Positions 61,483 through 64,000 of a stretch of DNA of 64,000 bases are shown in pieces; position 1 is the first letter of the stretch, and each line of letters starts with the position of its first letter. The notes beneath the pieces are model-generated. The model did not search any database and was not told the origin of the DNA. It saw only the letters and a list, made by a program, of their open reading frames with translations. The stretch is from Sphingomonas immobilis. GTDB lineage: Bacteria; Pseudomonadota; Alphaproteobacteria; Sphingomonadales; Sphingomonadaceae. Made by a program: the position numbers and the translations under genes. The DNA is taken from NCBI RefSeq assembly GCF_030580995.1, contig NZ_JAUQSZ010000007.1, positions 124,001 to 188,000 of the forward strand. Direction: 5' to 3'.

Positions 61483-62503
61483 CGGTGGGTGCCGGCTGCT
61501 GCACGGCGGCCGGGTCTCGCAACGGATCGGCGAGCGGATCGCCGCTGGCGGGGGCGGCTGCCGGATCGGCGGGCATGTCCACGGCGTTCGGCGGAGACGC
61601 CTGCGGATCGGTCGGCGTATCGCCCGACGCGGCGGCGGGGGCTGCCGGATCCGCCATCGGATCGTTGAGCGGATCGTCGAGCGGGCTCGCCGTCTTGCCC
61701 TCGCCGTGGCGCAGTTCGTAGATCGTCGCTGCGCGCGTCTGCAGGAAGGCCGAGCGCAGGGTCGCATAGGGATCGACCGCGCCGTCCAGCAGCACCTTGA
61801 GATCGCCGTCCGCCTCGGATCGCTGATCGAGGCCGGTCACGACGCCCTGTGTGATCTGATAGCGCGCCTGATCGAAGAAGAAGCCGACCGAGGCGGGCAG
61901 CACCAAGCCATCGACCGGCCCGCTGGTGAGATCGCGAAAATCGGTCGGCCCGACGAAGGGGATGAACAGATACGGTCCCGGTCCGATGCCGTAGCGGCCG
62001 AGCGTGTTGCCGAAGCCGTTGTCATGGTGCGGCAGGTCGAAGCCTTTGGTCTTGGCGACATCCACGAGGCCGCCGACGCCGATCGTCGAATTGACGGCGA
62101 AGCGGCCGAACGTCTTGACCGCGCGCTTCGGCTTCAATTGCAGGATGTCGTTCACGAACACGATCGGCTCGCCGACGTTCGAGAAGAAATGCCGGATGCC
62201 GCCGCGCACGATCTTCGGCACGACCGTCTTGTACGCCATCGAGACCGGGCGGAAGAGGATGCGGTCGAGGAACTGATGGATACCGAACAGCCCGCGATTG
62301 AGCCCTTCGAGCGGATCGCCCTTGGTATGCGCGTGCTTCGTCTTGACCGGCTTGTCGACGGCCACCGTGGGTTCGGCGGGAACGGTGAGCGTCGGGCGCA
62401 CCGGTGGCGGCGCGACCGCCTGAGCCCCCGCGACCGACGGGGCCATCAGCGCCGCGGCGAGCACGTAGCGGCTCGCCCATCGATCGACCGACCTGCGGAT
62501 CAG
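61433..62503 (-). CDS. mlaA: MlaA (VacJ)-family outer-membrane lipoprotein-like protein
   Basis: 356 aa from the start chosen. MlaA removes misplaced phospholipid from the outer leaflet. Family motifs: DPLEGLNRGLFGIHQFLD, NDILQLKPKRA, NSTIGVGGLVDVA, DNGFGNTLGRYGIGPGPYLFIP (in part). There is no lipobox Cys in the visible N-terminus, unlike E. coli MlaA. The C-terminal 100 residues are Pro/Ala/Asp repeats (DPLADPLRDP). The start is uncertain: a CTG at 62503 (LIRRSVDRWASRYVL) overlaps the mlaC stop and gives a good signal peptide; GTG 62464 would be shorter. Confidence 0.85.
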   Translation of the reverse strand: MIRRSVDRWASRYVLAAALMAPSVAGAQAVAPPPVRPTLTVPAEPTVAVDKPVKTKHAHTKGDPLEGLNRGLFGIHQFLDRILFRPVSMAYKTVVPKIVRGGIRHFFSNVGEPIVFVNDILQLKPKRAVKTFGRFAVNSTIGVGGLVDVAKTKGFDLPHHDNGFGNTLGRYGIGPGPYLFIPFVGPTDFRDLTSGPVDGLVLPASVGFFFDQARYQITQGVVTGLDQRSEADGDLKVLLDGAVDPYATLRSAFLQTRAATIYELRHGEGKTASPLDDPLNDPMADPAAPAAASGDTPTDPQASPPNAVDMPADPAAAPASGDPLADPLRDPAAVQQPAPTVTPVPAPPASSAPSNP

Positions 62504-63111
62504 CGCGCTGCCTTGGCGGCGAGCTGATCGAGATGCGTGACGAGCGCCTTCGCGCCGCCCTTCGCCAGCACGCCCGCAAAATCGGACCGGCGCGTCGCGA
62601 GCTGGCTCACCGAATTGTTGTAGAACACGTCGATGATCTTCCACTGGCCGCCGCTTGGCCGCAAGCGATAGGCGAGGGTGGCGCCGTCGCCCTTTGGCAC
62701 GTTGAGCCGCGTCTTCACCATCTTGTCGGTGCCGCGTGTCTCCACCTTGGGATCGACCGCGAAGCTCTCGCCACCAAAATCATTAAAGTTGCCGGCATAT
62801 TGAGAGATCGTCAGCTTGCGGAAAGCGGCGACGAGCGCGGCCTGATCGCCCGGCGCGGTCGTCGTCCAGGCGGGGCCGACCGTCAGGCGCGTCATCAGCG
62901 GGATGTCGAAGCTGCGGTCCACCACTGCACCGATCTTCGCCGAACGGCCCGCGAAGCCCAATGCCTTGCCGCCCTTCATGATGGCGAGCAGGCCGTCATC
63001 GAGCGCCTGAACCGGCGCAACCGCTTGTTCCTGCGCCGCAGCAGGTGCCGCCACCGCGATGAGCGCGACAGGAGCCATGAGACGGGCGAGGGCGGACATC
63101 TTGATTTCCAT
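62500..63111 (-). CDS. mlaC: MlaC/HpnM-family periplasmic lipid-binding protein
   Basis: 203 aa. Signal peptide MSALARLMAPVALIAVAAPAAAQ preceded by four residues; the rest fits MlaC/Ttg2D: FDIPLMTRLTVGPAW, LVAAFRKLTISQYAGNFNDF, VKTRLNVPKGDGATLAYRLRPSGGQWKIIDVFYN (in part). The protein shuttles lipid between inner and outer membrane. ATG 63111 and 63114 are adjacent starts after GAGAG. It lies upstream of mlaA and next to hpnN, the known HpnN-HpnM-VacJ association. Confidence 0.88.
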   Translation of the reverse strand: MEIKMSALARLMAPVALIAVAAPAAAQEQAVAPVQALDDGLLAIMKGGKALGFAGRSAKIGAVVDRSFDIPLMTRLTVGPAWTTTAPGDQAALVAAFRKLTISQYAGNFNDFGGESFAVDPKVETRGTDKMVKTRLNVPKGDGATLAYRLRPSGGQWKIIDVFYNNSVSQLATRRSDFAGVLAKGGAKALVTHLDQLAAKAAR

Positions 63112-63379
63112 CATTACTCTCGAATCTACACTCTTCCGCACGCTATTTAGGTACGCGGCGGCCCGATACTATAGGTGTGCGATTAGCACAAACGGCTGAC
63201 GCCTGGCTGAACGGTTCCACCATGCTCCCGTTCCGCAGTGCAGCACATTGCCCTTTTTCCGCTTCAATTTTCGGGCAGGGTCACTAAATTGATCGGCTTC
63301 CCGGGGGCGGCGGCGTATGGCGAACGGCCATTCACGGCGTCGAGCTAACGATAAAGACCGTGGTCGAAAGGACGTCGCC
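63112..63379. other. Divergent intergenic region mlaC / ispH
   Basis: 268 nt without a gene. It must contain promoters in both directions. I see an AT-richer stretch at 63155-63190 and an AAAGGA ribosome site for ispH at about 63366-63371. No repeat or operator stands out. Confidence 0.6.
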
Positions 63380-64000
63380 TTGCGAGTAATATTGGCCAAC
63401 CCGCGCGGATTCTGCGCTGGCGTGGTACGGGCGATCGAGATCGTGGAGCGCGCGATCGAGCGTTACGGCGCGCCGATCTACGTCCGCCACGAGATCGTCC
63501 ACAACAAGCACGTCGTCGACAAGCTGCGCGGCAAGGGTGCCGTGTTCGTCGAGGAATTGTCGGAGGTTCCGGCCGGCGCGATGACGGTGTTCAGCGCGCA
63601 CGGTGTCGCGCGGACGGTGGAGCAGGAGGCGCAGGCGCGCGGGCTCCCCGTGCTCGACGCGACGTGCCCGCTCGTCACCAAGGTGCATCTGCAGGGCCGT
63701 CGCTATGCCAAGGCCGGGCGGACGTTGGTGATGATCGGCCATGAGGGCCATGCCGAGGTGATCGGCACGCGCGGGCAGATCGACGCGCCGGTGCATCTGG
63801 TGCCGACCGCCGCTTCGGTCGCCGATCTCGACATCCCCGACGATGCCGAGGTCGCGTACATCACGCAGACGACGCTGAGCGTGGACGATACGCGGTCGAT
63901 CATCGCAGCGCTGGGCGCGCGCTTCAAGAATCTGATCGGGCCCGACGTGTCCGAGATTTGCTACGCCACGCAGAACCGCCAGACCGCCGTGCGCGACCTG
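63380..64000 (+). CDS. ispH: 4-hydroxy-3-methylbut-2-enyl diphosphate reductase (3' truncated by window edge)
   Basis: The last step of the MEP isoprenoid route, making IPP and DMAPP from HMBPP with a 4Fe-4S cluster. The first 207 residues are visible. Cluster ligands are present at Cys12 ([12 protein letters not shown]), Cys of [11 protein letters not shown] and Cys of [14 protein letters not shown]; the catalytic-site AHGVAR is also seen. Start TTG 63380 ([11 protein letters not shown]) with AAAGGA upstream is the only good candidate. The gene runs out of the window. Confidence 0.95.
   Translation, partial: MRVILANPRGFCAGVVRAIEIVERAIERYGAPIYVRHEIVHNKHVVDKLRGKGAVFVEELSEVPAGAMTVFSAHGVARTVEQEAQARGLPVLDATCPLVTKVHLQGRRYAKAGRTLVMIGHEGHAEVIGTRGQIDAPVHLVPTAASVADLDIPDDAEVAYITQTTLSVDDTRSIIAALGARFKNLIGPDVSEICYATQNRQTAVRDL

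Overview
The window is GC-rich, gene-dense DNA of alphaproteobacterial type. It most resembles a Sphingomonas-like sphingomonad chromosome. The evidence is the gene content (KorAB 2-oxoacid oxidoreductase, a PDH E1-beta with an N-terminal lipoyl domain, TrmFO, an HpnN-type RND transporter beside MlaA/MlaC, an Ast arginine pathway, a DUF481 outer-membrane protein), the many ATGA/GTGA/TGATG gene overlaps, and the families of intergenic palindromes. I saw no insertion sequence, prophage, CRISPR array or rRNA. This assignment is made by reading, not by search.

Region by region. 1-5.1 kb: the end of a MATE transporter, hemB, two GNAT genes, a lipoprotein, tRNA-Arg(ACG) and a YqcI/YcgG-DUF1989 pair. 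5.1-8.7 kb: a leftward coupled operon of an M20 hydrolase, astA and astB. 8.7-18.1 kb: DUF481 protein, rppH, an HDAC-like deacetylase, korA-korB, photolyase, a CFA-synthase-type methyltransferase and an SDR. 18.2-25 kb: purF, hisI, small exported proteins, a SleB-type hydrolase, cysK and an MFS transporter. 25-32 kb: pdhA-pdhB facing a TadE/TadE/TadG trio, then a squalene-synthase-like protein and an EF-hand protein. 32-38 kb: trmFO, then a desaturase/SRPBCC operon with its GbsR-type regulator and visible operators. 38-47.3 kb: gyrA, yaaA, a repeat-rich periplasmic protein, an Lrp regulator, a degenerate histidine kinase and a polysaccharide deacetylase. 47.3-50.6 kb: two tRNAs, a Wzx-like flippase, a GST and a lipoprotein. 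50.6-58.2 kb: a leftward four-gene nonribosomal peptide cluster. 58.4-63.1 kb: DUF2141 protein, an HpnN-like RND exporter, and MlaA and MlaC homologues. The window ends inside ispH.

The most interesting system is the peptide cluster. It encodes a free-standing adenylation-carrier didomain, a cytochrome P450, a condensation-adenylation-carrier-thioesterase module and an Sfp-type phosphopantetheinyl transferase, all overlapping or 1 nt apart. The didomain's specificity residues read as a leucine-type code and the module's as a near-glycine code. The thioesterase has Cys where the nucleophilic Ser should be, and the usual acidic residue is missing. A testable model is loading of Leu, P450 hydroxylation on the carrier, condensation with Gly, and release by an unusual Cys thioesterase. 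The divergent RND operon is a candidate but unproven exporter.

Other points of interest are a two-copy interspersed intergenic repeat with three conserved boxes, three further palindrome families, a GbsR operator pair framing a desaturase operon, an M20 hydrolase that may replace AstE, and a GyrA with Met at the position of E. coli Asp87.
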